Origin: an uncultured Muribaculaceae bacterium
GTDB taxonomy: Bacteria; Bacteroidota; Bacteroidia; Bacteroidales; Muribaculaceae
NCBI GenBank assembly: GCA_910588245.1
Contig: CAJUQP010000009.1
Span: forward strand, 1-64,000
DNA: 64,000 nt
Reading direction: 5' to 3'
Positions 49,315-59,223 of the stretch are shown here, in pieces. A program made the position numbers and the translations under genes. How positions within the stretch are numbered: position 1 is the stretch's first letter; every line of letters begins with the position of its first letter. Below the pieces are notes generated by a model, which had not been told where the DNA came from, made no database searches, and saw only the letters and a list, made by a program, of their open reading frames with translations.

Positions 49315-51534
49315 TCATTTACCCTGGAGACCGTCGGCGAAGCCGCCGTAGGCCGGCTTGCGGCTGTAGTTCAGATCCCAAAGGCCGATAGGACATCCTG
49401 CACGCCAGCCGGATCCCTCGGGGCTGTCAGTCTGGGCCCATGCGCAGATGCCATACTGCTGGGAAACAGGGATGATCTCGAAGTACTTCTCAACGATAAA
49501 CTTGTAGAAGTTGCTCATTGCCATCTGCTGCTCGAAGGTTACATCCGCAGTTTTGACCTCCTGACCGTTTGCGTCTACAAGACCCATATCAAGCTCGGTG
49601 ATACGCACGAGCTTGCCTGTGGAGGCCATAAGCTCAAACATCTTGACGATGTGGTCTTCCTTACTCTTCTGAGTCTCGGGCTTCATATAGCAGGAAACGT
49701 GCATCTGAGTGCCGATACCGTCGATCTTCGTCTCGCCGTCGCTCTCCCATTGCTCAATCCACTTGATAAGGCTCTTGAGCTTCTGGTTGTCGTCCCAGTC
49801 AGACTCGAGGTTGTAGTCGTTGATGAAGAGTTTCAGATCATCAGGGTTGCCACCGTTCTTAGCGAAATACTGACGGGCGAACTTGATAGGCACGCGCACA
49901 TAGTTGTCGCCGAGATAATCCTGCCAGAAGAACTTGTTGGCCGGATTGTCGGTTGTGGCGGCATGCTGCAGACCATAACGGTCTCCCTCCATACTGCCGG
50001 AAAGGGGCTCGTTGACCACATCCCAGGCTTTCACCTTGCCTGCGGTAGCCTCCATCATGCCTTTCACCCAACGCTCCATCTCATCAGTAAGCACTTCCGC
50101 CTTCTCCTCAGGGGTCAGAGGAAGCGTATTGCCGGTTCTCTCGATTTCAAATACGAAATCATCGAAATAGTACTTATTGGCCTCTGTGAAATCATTGAGG
50201 TTCCATGCATATGACAGCATACCGTCAGAACCCACATTGGAAGCACCAAGTGTCAGCGTCTTGTCGAAAGTCTGCCAATCGGGCGTGAAATTGAGGTTCA
50301 CACCACCGTCCCAGTGGATATACGAACCCGGTTTCGCATGGTTCTGAGAGGAAGCGGAAGCCGGTTTGTCGGCACGGTACTTGAAAGAGACATGCACCTT
50401 GTCGCCCTCTACAAGCGGAATATTGGAGACTACGAAGAACTGAGTGTCATAGTTGTTTGCAGGATTGTCGATCGACTGCACGACTATGCCGCGGCTGCCG
50501 TCATAACCCACACCGGCGGTGAACACAGGTTCATGATGACCACCTGTACCGGGTTCACAAACCCAGAAGCTTGCAGCACCGTCACCCTCCATATCGCCAT
50601 TGGTGATAAGGGATTCCCAATAAGCGACGGCAGGAGCCTCCTCATGGATAATCTTCACATATTTTATCCAGACCGTACCTACGAAATCACCATGCTGGAA
50701 CAGCACGAAATTATTGCCATCGACAGCAGCTGTGAAGTCAAGAGTCTTCTCCTCCCAGTCCGTACCGAAAGAGATGCCATTTCCAAACTCGGATCCGCCA
50801 CCCCAGTCGCCGACTTTACCACGGATTTTACCCTCGCCGGTTCCTTTCACCATGACCTTGAGGGTATATTTATTGCCGGCAACCAAATTTACGCTTCCGA
50901 TAATCTGATACTGGAGTTCCCAGAAATTAGCGGTCGGAGTGTCCTGGGTAAGCTCGAAACAGCCCTCGGCATTGATTGTCGGACCGGCACTGTTTCCAAA
51001 CTGTCCCCAGCCCCAGTTGGCACCGGCAGAGAAATCAGCCACAGCGTCCTCGACCTCAATTCGCTCGTTGGGGTCGATCTCTATTGTCTTGTCGGCGATG
51101 AGGGAGTTGAGCCATTTCACGTTCTGCTGCTCATGCCAGCAGAGAGTGTGTCCGTAGACCTGGAGGCCGGCATCCGTAGCGGCACCAACGAAGTCGCGGA
51201 CAGTTCCGAAATTCATTGTTCCGTCATCAGCCACGACTGAGGCATACTTCATGGCGTTGCCTGTCGTCACCTGGTCGAAGTTCGAGTTGGTGAGAAGGAA
51301 TACGCCCGTGCCCTTGAGATACTCCTCGGCGTTCACCCCGGTTCCGAGAAGGAATCCGGGATGAGCCGCACGGTCTATGTAAGTTTTCAGTGGCTGATAT
51401 TCGTTGAGATATTCATACTCGGCCTGGGTTGCGGGCTTCTCCACGACATAGTTGGCGGTGTCGAAATATTCGGCACATCCAGCCATCACCGGGACCAGAG
51501 CCAAAGCCCATGCCATATTAATATACTGTTTCAT
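49315..51534 (-). CDS. xyn10C: GH10 endo-1,4-beta-xylanase with CBM insert, lipoprotein
   Basis: The 739-residue protein has a lipoprotein signal (VMAGC) and a GH10 barrel that is split by a long insertion. The barrel begins at about 45 (FLLGTGVNAEEYLKG, GHTLCWHEQQNVKWLN near 128-145), is interrupted by two beta-sandwich modules of CBM4/CBM22-like type (about 155-310 and 315-465), and resumes at about 470. The acid/base Glu509 is in WDVVNEP and the nucleophile Glu647 in ITELDMG. It cuts the xylan backbone at the cell surface. The symbol is used by analogy with Prevotella bryantii Xyn10C, which has the same insertion and the same gene position. Confidence 0.93.
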   Translation of the reverse strand: MKQYINMAWALALVPVMAGCAEYFDTANYVVEKPATQAEYEYLNEYQPLKTYIDRAAHPGFLLGTGVNAEEYLKGTGVFLLTNSNFDQVTTGNAMKYASVVADDGTMNFGTVRDFVGAATDAGLQVYGHTLCWHEQQNVKWLNSLIADKTIEIDPNERIEVEDAVADFSAGANWGWGQFGNSAGPTINAEGCFELTQDTPTANFWELQYQIIGSVNLVAGNKYTLKVMVKGTGEGKIRGKVGDWGGGSEFGNGISFGTDWEEKTLDFTAAVDGNNFVLFQHGDFVGTVWIKYVKIIHEEAPAVAYWESLITNGDMEGDGAASFWVCEPGTGGHHEPVFTAGVGYDGSRGIVVQSIDNPANNYDTQFFVVSNIPLVEGDKVHVSFKYRADKPASASSQNHAKPGSYIHWDGGVNLNFTPDWQTFDKTLTLGASNVGSDGMLSYAWNLNDFTEANKYYFDDFVFEIERTGNTLPLTPEEKAEVLTDEMERWVKGMMEATAGKVKAWDVVNEPLSGSMEGDRYGLQHAATTDNPANKFFWQDYLGDNYVRVPIKFARQYFAKNGGNPDDLKLFINDYNLESDWDDNQKLKSLIKWIEQWESDGETKIDGIGTQMHVSCYMKPETQKSKEDHIVKMFELMASTGKLVRITELDMGLVDANGQEVKTADVTFEQQMAMSNFYKFIVEKYFEIIPVSQQYGICAWAQTDSPEGSGWRAGCPIGLWDLNYSRKPAYGGFADGLQGK

Positions 51535-51542
51535 ATACGCAA

Positions 51543-52592
51543 TCAGTTGGAATAGGTTGGATTGAAATTAAACTCCGGAGCCACCTCGCGCGAACGGATC
51601 ACAAGAGTGTCCAATGTCGTGAACTGGCGGGGACCGAAGTCCACCTTATAGTCGAGATAGATGGCGTCGTGATCGGCGTTGTTGTAGCTGTTCTTATCGC
51701 CGAGTTTCACGAATTTGCCTGTGCCGGAGGCCGTCATACCCTCGGTCTTGGTGCTCACGGTTATATCATCGCCGTTGAAAGTGAGGAGAAGGTCACATTT
51801 GAGTGTCTTCACCGACTCGCCGTCAGGCACGATCGTAGAGAGGGGGAAGATAACCTCCTGCATCGATTTGGTGTTGAGATAGACCACCTCATCCTTCTCC
51901 ACATACTGTGCGTGGCGGATATCCGTATAGGCACCGTTCTGGGCGTCGTTGATCTTGTCGACACCGCGGCGCAGATAGCTGCCGTGCCAAGGATTGATAT
52001 ATTTCACACAGTAGAGCACATAATCCTGAGGAAGCACGCTCCATGCGGAAGCGTCGCATTTCGCGGGATTGGTACCTTCCACGGCAGGTGTGCCGGAGAG
52101 GATACGGTCTGCGCCGATCGCGTTGACCATACGCACAGGGATCACGTAGGTGTTCTTCACAGCGTCAGGGTCAGCGAAGAAAGCGTCGGTAAGAGTCACG
52201 TCCGTGCCGAAGAGATAGTCGTCTTTCTTAGTGAACACGGTCGACTCCATCGAGTAATAATTGTCGGGCATGACCTTCACCGGAGTCCCGTCGCTGAATG
52301 TGAGGTTCTCTACCAGCGAGGGATCGACCACCACGTCTATCTTCAGGTTTTTCGACTTATAGGCACCACCCTGAGTGGCAAGAATCTGGAACTTGTGCTG
52401 CAGATTGAGTGAATTGTCACCGTCGGGATAGTCACCGAGTATCACGCAAGTGGCGGGATACTGGTAGGCGAAGTAAGCCGTCACACCATCCTCATGGTCG
52501 GGGAAGTCGTTGCTGCCGTTCTTGCAGGATACGGCGGAGAGAGCAAGCACCACGCCCAAGGCCGGGATCAGGTTGTTCTTAATATATTTCAT
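51543..52592 (-). CDS. xusE: Surface xylan-binding lipoprotein, XusE-like (DUF1735-type N-terminus)
   Basis: From the ATG at 52592 the product has 349 residues with a lipoprotein signal (SAVSC, Cys near residue 23). The N-terminal half has the DUF1735-like phrase IPVRMVNAIGADRILSGTPAVEG used by many SusE-position proteins; the C-terminal half (about 205-349, WHGSYLRRG, DFGPRQFTTLDTLVIRSR) resembles DUF5627. The domain names are from memory. It lies between SusD and the GH10 gene, the position of XusE in the Prevotella/Bacteroides xylan cluster, and probably binds xylan at the surface. The open frame reaches 52625 but the added 11 residues precede the signal peptide. Confidence 0.8.
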   Translation of the reverse strand: MKYIKNNLIPALGVVLALSAVSCKNGSNDFPDHEDGVTAYFAYQYPATCVILGDYPDGDNSLNLQHKFQILATQGGAYKSKNLKIDVVVDPSLVENLTFSDGTPVKVMPDNYYSMESTVFTKKDDYLFGTDVTLTDAFFADPDAVKNTYVIPVRMVNAIGADRILSGTPAVEGTNPAKCDASAWSVLPQDYVLYCVKYINPWHGSYLRRGVDKINDAQNGAYTDIRHAQYVEKDEVVYLNTKSMQEVIFPLSTIVPDGESVKTLKCDLLLTFNGDDITVSTKTEGMTASGTGKFVKLGDKNSYNNADHDAIYLDYKVDFGPRQFTTLDTLVIRSREVAPEFNFNPTYSN

Positions 52593-52618
52593 GATTGTAG
52601 ACTTTTGAAAAATGATAA

Positions 52619-54391
52619 TTACCATCCGGCATTCTGCTGGAGATTGCTGAATTTCAGTACGTCGTTATACGGAAGCGGCCCGTAGATCATATAGTCGCTG
52701 TAGCGGCGCGGCTCCACGTCAAGATAGTTGAAGGAGGTGCCATTGATAGAAACGCCTTTTGCGGTCTGATTGAGATCAGCCTTCCAGCGGCGGAGATCCC
52801 AGAAACGCTTGTTCTCGAAGCAGAGTTCAAGACGGCGCTCGTTGCGGATAAGCTCACGCATGGCATCCTTGCTGGCTGCGGCGGCATCAAGATAGGGATC
52901 CTCGCCATCCACGCCAAGACCGGCGCGCTGACGGATAGCCTTGATCACGTCGTAGGCTGAATAAGCGAACTGACCTCCGGACATCGGGCCCCAGGCCTCG
53001 TTGGCAGCCTCGGCATAGTCGAGGAAGATCTCCGTGAAGCGGATGCGTGCGGTGTAGTGAGGCTTCTTCACCTCGTTGGTGGTGTTGGGGTTCACATCGT
53101 CGCGCAGGAGCTTGTGAAGATAGTAGCCTGTGCGGGTTGAGTAGCCTGCCTCCTTATTGATACCGTCGTTGTTGGGAGAATCGGCGCCCGTTGAGATCTC
53201 GGAGTTGTTGACACCGAGCTTGCTGCCGTCGGTCACGATATAAGCGGCAAGACGGGGGTCACGTCCGGCATAGGGATTGGCGGGATCATAGCCCGAACGC
53301 TCGTCGGTGATGGGATAGCCGTTGGCCATCGGGAAAGCATCCACAAGGTTCTGGGTAGGGTTCACGCGCCCTTTGCCATAGATCGACGGCGGGAAGTTGT
53401 CGCCTTCGATTGTCGAATTGTCTTCGGCACCGCTGCGCCAGATGATTTCAGCATGGTTGACAGAGGCTGTCACGCTATTGCCGATCTCACCGCCGGTGTA
53501 CCAGAGATGACCGTTCTTGGCAAGACCTGCGGCACCGCCGACGCGGTTGAGCACTGTCCCGGCCCTTCTTGCAGCCTCCTCCCAGGAGACACCCGACTGG
53601 TCGCTGAATGCGGGGCTCGCGGCCAGGATGGCAGTCTGGGCGGCAATAGCCTCGGCTATGCGGCCGGAGAAGCGGAGATGGGTCGTGGCGCCGTTCACAC
53701 GGTTGTAGACGGCGGCATTGACACCCTTGGAGGCATATTTCGCAGGCACCTCGTTGTCGGCCACATCCTTGTAGTCGACAGGAAGAAGCGCGCTGGCGGC
53801 ATCAAGGTCTTCGAAAATCTGCTTTACGCACTCAGCGAAAGTGTTACGCGGCAGATTGAGCTCAGAATCCGCGCTGAAGGGAGTCAGCCAGATGGGCACA
53901 CCCATGAGGGTGCCGTCGGCGGTCTTTCCACCGTAGTTCTGAAGCAGATAGTAAAGATTGAGGGCACGCAGACCATAAGCCTCGCCACGGAGGCGGTCGC
54001 GGAACATCTCGTTGATTACCTCATCGGCCGCGAAAGTGATCTCGTCGATGCGCGAGAGGACAATGTTGCAATACTGGATGGAGGCGTTACGGTCGCGCCA
54101 GTTGTTGACCGAGAGACCTGTCTGCGAAGTCCAGGCGCCGCCTGCCATTATGAGCCACTCGTTGTTGATGTCGTTGGAGACAGCATCGTCGGTGGCCACA
54201 TCGTTCTCGGGAGTGCTCGGATAAGGCATCAGGATGTAGGCGCTGCCGAGAATGGCGTCAGCGTAGTTAGGCTCGTTGGCCATGTTGTTCTCATCCTTGA
54301 TGTTCTCGATGGCGGGCTCGAAAAGGTCGTCGCATGAGGTCAGACCCAGCACTATCGAGGCGACAGCTATATATTTTGCTAAATTTTTCAT
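52619..54391 (-). CDS. xusD: SusD-like xylan-binding lipoprotein (second pair)
   Basis: The 590-residue protein has a lipoprotein signal with TSC and the acidic run DDLFEPAIE after the Cys. SusD features are RLRGEAYGLRALNLYYLLQNYGG near residue 135, FTEIFLDYAEAANEAWGP near 445 and the C-terminal block LIRNERRLELCFENKRFWDLRRWK. It forms the lid of the second SusC in the xylan locus. It starts 10 bp after the SusC stop and is followed by the XusE-like gene 26 bp on. Confidence 0.93.
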   Translation of the reverse strand: MKNLAKYIAVASIVLGLTSCDDLFEPAIENIKDENNMANEPNYADAILGSAYILMPYPSTPENDVATDDAVSNDINNEWLIMAGGAWTSQTGLSVNNWRDRNASIQYCNIVLSRIDEITFAADEVINEMFRDRLRGEAYGLRALNLYYLLQNYGGKTADGTLMGVPIWLTPFSADSELNLPRNTFAECVKQIFEDLDAASALLPVDYKDVADNEVPAKYASKGVNAAVYNRVNGATTHLRFSGRIAEAIAAQTAILAASPAFSDQSGVSWEEAARRAGTVLNRVGGAAGLAKNGHLWYTGGEIGNSVTASVNHAEIIWRSGAEDNSTIEGDNFPPSIYGKGRVNPTQNLVDAFPMANGYPITDERSGYDPANPYAGRDPRLAAYIVTDGSKLGVNNSEISTGADSPNNDGINKEAGYSTRTGYYLHKLLRDDVNPNTTNEVKKPHYTARIRFTEIFLDYAEAANEAWGPMSGGQFAYSAYDVIKAIRQRAGLGVDGEDPYLDAAAASKDAMRELIRNERRLELCFENKRFWDLRRWKADLNQTAKGVSINGTSFNYLDVEPRRYSDYMIYGPLPYNDVLKFSNLQQNAGW

Positions 54392-54401
54392 TTTGCAGGG
54401 A

Positions 54402-57233
54402 TTAGAAAGTTACTTTTGCGCCGATGTTGTAGAAACGCGACTGCGGGGCACTTCCAACGTTCCTTTCCAGGATCTTGCGGTTCTTGCCGAACGTCACGAG
54501 GTCGTCGGCGCTCACATAGATCTGAAGATCCTTCACGATCGGGCCGTGGATGATCGATTTCGGGAAATCATAGGTCAGCTGGATCTTGTCGATATCGAAA
54601 CGGTCGGTGCTGTAGAGCCAGAAATCGGAAGCCACATAGTTGTTCGCGCCATTGGTGGTTGTAAGGCGTGGCATCGTTGCCGTGGAAGCGGTAGCCGGAG
54701 TCCAGCGGTCGCGTGCGGCTGCGGTGTATTTCGCATCGCCGGCCATCCTGTAGTAGCTGTTGTCATTGAGCATGCCGTGGCCGCCGAATGATCCGAGACC
54801 GTGCACGAAGAGAGTGAATCCCTTCCAGGATGCGGAGAGGTTGACGCCCATGAAGAAGGGGCTTCCATACCATCCACCCTTTGCGAGGAACACCTGGTCG
54901 TTGGTGTCGACCTTGCCGTCGCCGTTGATATCGGCATACTTGAGGTCGCCGGCCTTGAGGTTAGAGCTTCCGAGAGCGGCCTGGTTGGCTGCGGCAGCCT
55001 CCTCGTCCGTCTTGAAGAAGCCGAGGCAGCGGTAGCCCCAGATACCGTCGACAGCCTTACCCTCGCGATACTGGTAATCATTGCCCCATACCTCGTCGCG
55101 TTTGGTAGCCTTGGTGTCGTAGTATGTACCGGTGACACCGGCCTTGAACTGAACCTCTCCGAAGTCCTGCTTGTAGTTCACACCGAAATCGAAACCTGTG
55201 CGGCGGTTGTCGTTGAGGTTCAGATAAGGAACGAACGAAGCCTCGGGATAGTATGTCGAGAAGTAGCTCGGGAATTTCGAAGATGCATTACTGAGAAGGC
55301 CCTCGGTCTTATATGTGAAGAACATCGCGTTGAAGTCGATCGAACGGTCGAAGAGCTCTCCGCGCAGACCGGCGGTGAATTCCTTACGCTTCACAAATGT
55401 CAGGCCCGTGTTCTCGCCACGCTTGGGATAAGCTGCGGCGGTGCCTCCGATAGCCCAGCTGTACCAGCCTCCGTTGGTGTAGTTGGCGCTGTACATGTAG
55501 TAGTCGGAGATATCGATGTCCTGGTGCAGGATGCTTCCCGAAACGGAGAGCATAAGCTCATTTACGAAATCATTATCCTTGAGGAACTCCTCACCGGTGA
55601 GACGCCATCCGAGGGTAGCGGAGGGAGACCATGCCTGACGGTGGCCGGGAGCGAGACGGGAACTGTGGACACCTGCTACGGCGAGATCGGCGTAGTAGCG
55701 GCGGTCATAGTTATAGTCGAGCTCAAAACCGATATTGGCGCTGCTCAGACGGTGATAATCACCTGAGTTTGTGCGCTGCCATCCTGCGGCGATAGCCATG
55801 GCGTGAATGTTGTGGACATCGGCGAAAGTACGCCGGTAGTCAAACTGACCCGACCAATAGATGGTCTGACGGCTCTTGGAGCCGGAGATGTTCTGCACTC
55901 CGGAGTGCTCGTCCTTACCCTCAGTGGTGACGTCGGTGATCTCATCGAAGCCGTTGAAGTCAGACCATACGGGGATGAAAGTCATGTAGGAGTTGGTGTA
56001 GCTCGTGTCGTAAGACGTAGCATAGTCAACGGCGAACTTCGTGGTGAAGCTCAGACCCTTCGTCAGCATGGCGAGGTCGAGGTTCACGCCAGTGTCAAAC
56101 TGGAACTGGCGGCTGGTGAACTTGTTGTATCCCTTTGCCAGATAGTCGGCGAAGATATTGGTCTTGTCGATCTGCGAGCCGGCGAGGAAGCAACCGTTGA
56201 AAATGTTGCTGGTAGAGCCGATCAGACCGAGTGCGGATGAGGCACCGGTGTTGACCATATCGATAGGGATCAGCGGGTTGATACGGTTGGGGCGGAAAGT
56301 CGATGCCGCCTCCCAATAGTCACCGTGCGCCGAGCGTGCTCCGTAGAATGTAGCCGACGTGTTGACATAGGCGCTTACCCAGTCGGTGATATCGACGTCG
56401 ATATTGCCGCGAACGCTGAAACGGTCGGTGAAGTTCTTGCTTGCCTCTCCGAATTTCAGGTAGTCGCCCTGACGGTAATAGTTGACGTTGGTGTAGAACC
56501 GGGCCCTCTCGTTTCCTCCGGAGATCTCCAGAGTGGCATCGGTGCGGTTGTATGCCTTCTTGACATAATCACGTGAATACATGTCGAGATTGGGATACAG
56601 ATAAGGATTCGTGCCTGCGGCAGTATTGTAGATCTGCTCGGGAGTATAGGAGGGAGCGAGACCGTCGTTGGCACGGGCCTCATTGTAGAGAGTCATGTAT
56701 TCGGCCGAGCCGAGATATTCGGGGAAAGATTTGGCCACATGCCAGCCAGTGTTGGCGCGGACGTCGATCGAGAGGGGGGCGTTCTTTCCACGCTTCGTGG
56801 TGACATAGATCACACCCTTTGCCGCGCGTGCGCCGTAGAGCACTGTCGCGGAGGCTCCCTTCATGAAGGTGATAGACTTCACCTCCGTGGAGCTGACGTT
56901 GTTGAGGTCGCGTGCCACACCGTCGATGAGCACGAGAAAACCGGAGTTATCGGCGTCCTGACCCCAGAGGGAGTTTCCGTTGAAACCGGATACATAGCCC
57001 GAGATGGTGCCGTTGTTGAGGTCATTGATGTAGTTCACCTTCATGAGCTCCTCAATATCGAGCACTTCGGCTCCGCCGAGCATATCCTCCTTGTCGATCG
57101 TGCGGAAAGCAAGCTGCACCTGATCGTCCAGGTTCAGGCTGTCGGCCGGTTCGCCGGCGGCAGCCGCGGTCTGCGGCGCGAAGAGCGCGGCCACGGCAGC
57201 CATCGGAAGAATATTCAGATATTTTGATGTCAT
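54402..57233 (-). CDS. xusC: SusC-like TonB-dependent transporter without N-terminal regulatory-like domain (second pair)
   Basis: The 943-residue protein has a signal peptide (to about residue 26, TAAAAGE) and then goes almost directly into the plug domain (SLWGQDADNSGFLVLIDGV, ITFMKGASATVLYGARAAKGVIYVTTKRG near 125-155). The CarboxypepD_reg-like domain and the ELVVVGYG TonB-box region that precede the plug in most SusC proteins, including the first SusC of this locus, are absent. The barrel is complete and ends in ...RFYNIGAKVTF with terminal Phe. It should import xylo-oligosaccharides with its SusD partner; how it couples to TonB is unclear. Confidence 0.92.
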   Translation of the reverse strand: MTSKYLNILPMAAVAALFAPQTAAAAGEPADSLNLDDQVQLAFRTIDKEDMLGGAEVLDIEELMKVNYINDLNNGTISGYVSGFNGNSLWGQDADNSGFLVLIDGVARDLNNVSSTEVKSITFMKGASATVLYGARAAKGVIYVTTKRGKNAPLSIDVRANTGWHVAKSFPEYLGSAEYMTLYNEARANDGLAPSYTPEQIYNTAAGTNPYLYPNLDMYSRDYVKKAYNRTDATLEISGGNERARFYTNVNYYRQGDYLKFGEASKNFTDRFSVRGNIDVDITDWVSAYVNTSATFYGARSAHGDYWEAASTFRPNRINPLIPIDMVNTGASSALGLIGSTSNIFNGCFLAGSQIDKTNIFADYLAKGYNKFTSRQFQFDTGVNLDLAMLTKGLSFTTKFAVDYATSYDTSYTNSYMTFIPVWSDFNGFDEITDVTTEGKDEHSGVQNISGSKSRQTIYWSGQFDYRRTFADVHNIHAMAIAAGWQRTNSGDYHRLSSANIGFELDYNYDRRYYADLAVAGVHSSRLAPGHRQAWSPSATLGWRLTGEEFLKDNDFVNELMLSVSGSILHQDIDISDYYMYSANYTNGGWYSWAIGGTAAAYPKRGENTGLTFVKRKEFTAGLRGELFDRSIDFNAMFFTYKTEGLLSNASSKFPSYFSTYYPEASFVPYLNLNDNRRTGFDFGVNYKQDFGEVQFKAGVTGTYYDTKATKRDEVWGNDYQYREGKAVDGIWGYRCLGFFKTDEEAAAANQAALGSSNLKAGDLKYADINGDGKVDTNDQVFLAKGGWYGSPFFMGVNLSASWKGFTLFVHGLGSFGGHGMLNDNSYYRMAGDAKYTAAARDRWTPATASTATMPRLTTTNGANNYVASDFWLYSTDRFDIDKIQLTYDFPKSIIHGPIVKDLQIYVSADDLVTFGKNRKILERNVGSAPQSRFYNIGAKVTF

Positions 57234-57258
57234 AATGTTTCTCGTAAGGTTAGATTAA

Positions 57259-59205
57259 TTACCATCCGGGATTCTGTTCGAAGCCCTCATATATATAGGT
57301 GTCGTCGCGAAGGAACGGGAACCAGTAGTGCTTCGTGTCAAAATTACGGGTAAGGATCACCTCCTCGCGGAACTCAGCCACCTCGGCCTCCGCGGGATCA
57401 TTTTCGGCGAAGAATTTCTCATCGGCACCGGATACACGGATGAACTCCTGCGAGGTCTTCACGGTGTACTTAGGCTCTGTGAGGAGCAGCCAGCGCTGGA
57501 GGTCGTTGAAGCGGAAGCCTTCGAAGGCCAGCTCCACGGCACGCTCACGGCGAACCTCGTCCATGAAATCATTGCCGGTGAATTTCTCAGCCACATGTCC
57601 GGCACCTACACGGTCGCGGAGCACATTGATGGCATCACGTGCCGAGAGAGAGCACTTGGCAGACTTCCCTGTCGGGCCACCGATCACGGCACATGCCTCG
57701 GCATACATCAGATAGACGTCGGCAAGACGCATATAGGGTATGTAGGAGTGCGGGTTGGGACCGTAGCCGTCGGAAGAGCCCTCGTCATATTTCTGGCAGG
57801 TGTGAGGTATGAGTTTCTGATAGAAATAACCGGAACGGCTGGCATTGGTGATGGCTCGCATGGAACCGCCTGTGGCGAGACCGGCATACTTCATTGCCTT
57901 GTCGGCAGCGTCAGGCTCAGCATTGATATATTTCACACCGTCAAACACGATATCGTGATAGAAACGGGGGTCACGATCCTTGAAGGGGTGCTTCGGATCC
58001 CATCCTGACTCCGGGTCATCGAGGGGAAGACCGTTGGCCATACCGTAATTCTTCACGTAGTTGGCAGTCGGCTGATGGATGTGGTTGTCCTGCGCGCAAA
58101 GCTGGTTGGGGCCGAACGTACGGGAGAAGTTGTAGCGGGTGAACGACCATCCTGCGGAGGGACCGCGGAGAAGAGCCTCCTTGCCACCGGGCTGCAGCCA
58201 GCCGCGGCCTGCCGTGAAGAAGAGCTCGCTGTAGCTTGTCTCCACACCGGCCGATTTCTTATGGTCGTAGACATTCTCATAGTCAAACTTGGCCAGTTCA
58301 TACTGAGTGCTTCCGGCCTCCACGAGAGAGATGATCTCTCCGAACGCATCTGCTGCGAGACGCGCGTATTCGGCATCATAATTATAGGTCTGCGTGCCGC
58401 CTGTCTGTGCGCCATGAACCATCAGGGGGCTTGCGGCCCAGAGATAGTTCTTGCCGAGATAAGCGAGAGCGGTGATCTTGTTGATGCGAAGCTCATTCTT
58501 GCCGAGAGTCTTCTTGCCGGCCGTAGTGTTATCCCAGTTGACGGGGAGAAGTTCGGCAGCTTTCTTGAAGTCGGCGGCAGCCTTGTCGGCAGTCTCGCGG
58601 TAGCTCAGGCGCTCGAGACGGGGAGACTCTGAGGCGGCGAATGTATGATCGACATACGGGAGACCGCCCAGGAACTGCATCATCTCGAAGTGATACCAGG
58701 CGCGGAAGAAATAGAGCTGACCGAGAATCAGGTTCTTCTCTTCAGATGTGCCTGTGAAATAATTGTCGATCTCCTCGATACCTTTGTTGGCCTTGGCGAT
58801 GCAATACCAGGCATGTCCGGCCAGACGATGGTTGAACGAGCTGTTGGAGGTCGGGTCGAGACCGTCTTTCTTGGCAGCGAACCAGAACTGATTATTGTTC
58901 TGCCATGCATAGTAGTTGCCCAGGTCGATCTGGGTCTGGATGAGACGGTCGGTCTCAGCCTGGGGATTCATGACCTCGTCGTCGCCGAGATTCCATGAAG
59001 TCGTCCAGAATGCTTTGGCCTTGTCGGGGATACAGTTGTAGATCTCCTCCACGTAGCCCTGCATATTCGTGAAATTCTTGAACGGAGTGTCGACCGACAC
59101 ATCGGAGGCGGGCTCCTTGTCGAGATAGTCTTCGCAAGAAGAGAATCCCGCCATGAGTGTCAGTCCGAAGGAAAGGGCGGCAGCCGCCTTAAATATTTTG
59201 TTCAT
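57259..59205 (-). CDS. xusB: SusD-like xylan-binding lipoprotein (first pair)
   Basis: The 648-residue protein has a lipoprotein signal (FSSC) followed by EDYLDKEPASDV, a typical surface-export context. Helical SusD features include LGQLYFFRAWYHFEMMQFLGGLPYVD near residue 165, YMRLADVYLMYAEACAVIGG near 500 and RRERAVELAFEGFRFNDLQRWLLL near 575. It is longer than the average SusD, with extra loops between. It follows its SusC partner by 18 bp and precedes the second SusC by 25 bp. Confidence 0.94.
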   Translation of the reverse strand: MNKIFKAAAALSFGLTLMAGFSSCEDYLDKEPASDVSVDTPFKNFTNMQGYVEEIYNCIPDKAKAFWTTSWNLGDDEVMNPQAETDRLIQTQIDLGNYYAWQNNNQFWFAAKKDGLDPTSNSSFNHRLAGHAWYCIAKANKGIEEIDNYFTGTSEEKNLILGQLYFFRAWYHFEMMQFLGGLPYVDHTFAASESPRLERLSYRETADKAAADFKKAAELLPVNWDNTTAGKKTLGKNELRINKITALAYLGKNYLWAASPLMVHGAQTGGTQTYNYDAEYARLAADAFGEIISLVEAGSTQYELAKFDYENVYDHKKSAGVETSYSELFFTAGRGWLQPGGKEALLRGPSAGWSFTRYNFSRTFGPNQLCAQDNHIHQPTANYVKNYGMANGLPLDDPESGWDPKHPFKDRDPRFYHDIVFDGVKYINAEPDAADKAMKYAGLATGGSMRAITNASRSGYFYQKLIPHTCQKYDEGSSDGYGPNPHSYIPYMRLADVYLMYAEACAVIGGPTGKSAKCSLSARDAINVLRDRVGAGHVAEKFTGNDFMDEVRRERAVELAFEGFRFNDLQRWLLLTEPKYTVKTSQEFIRVSGADEKFFAENDPAEAEVAEFREEVILTRNFDTKHYWFPFLRDDTYIYEGFEQNPGW

Positions 59206-59223
59206 GATTGGAGTAGTTCGAGA

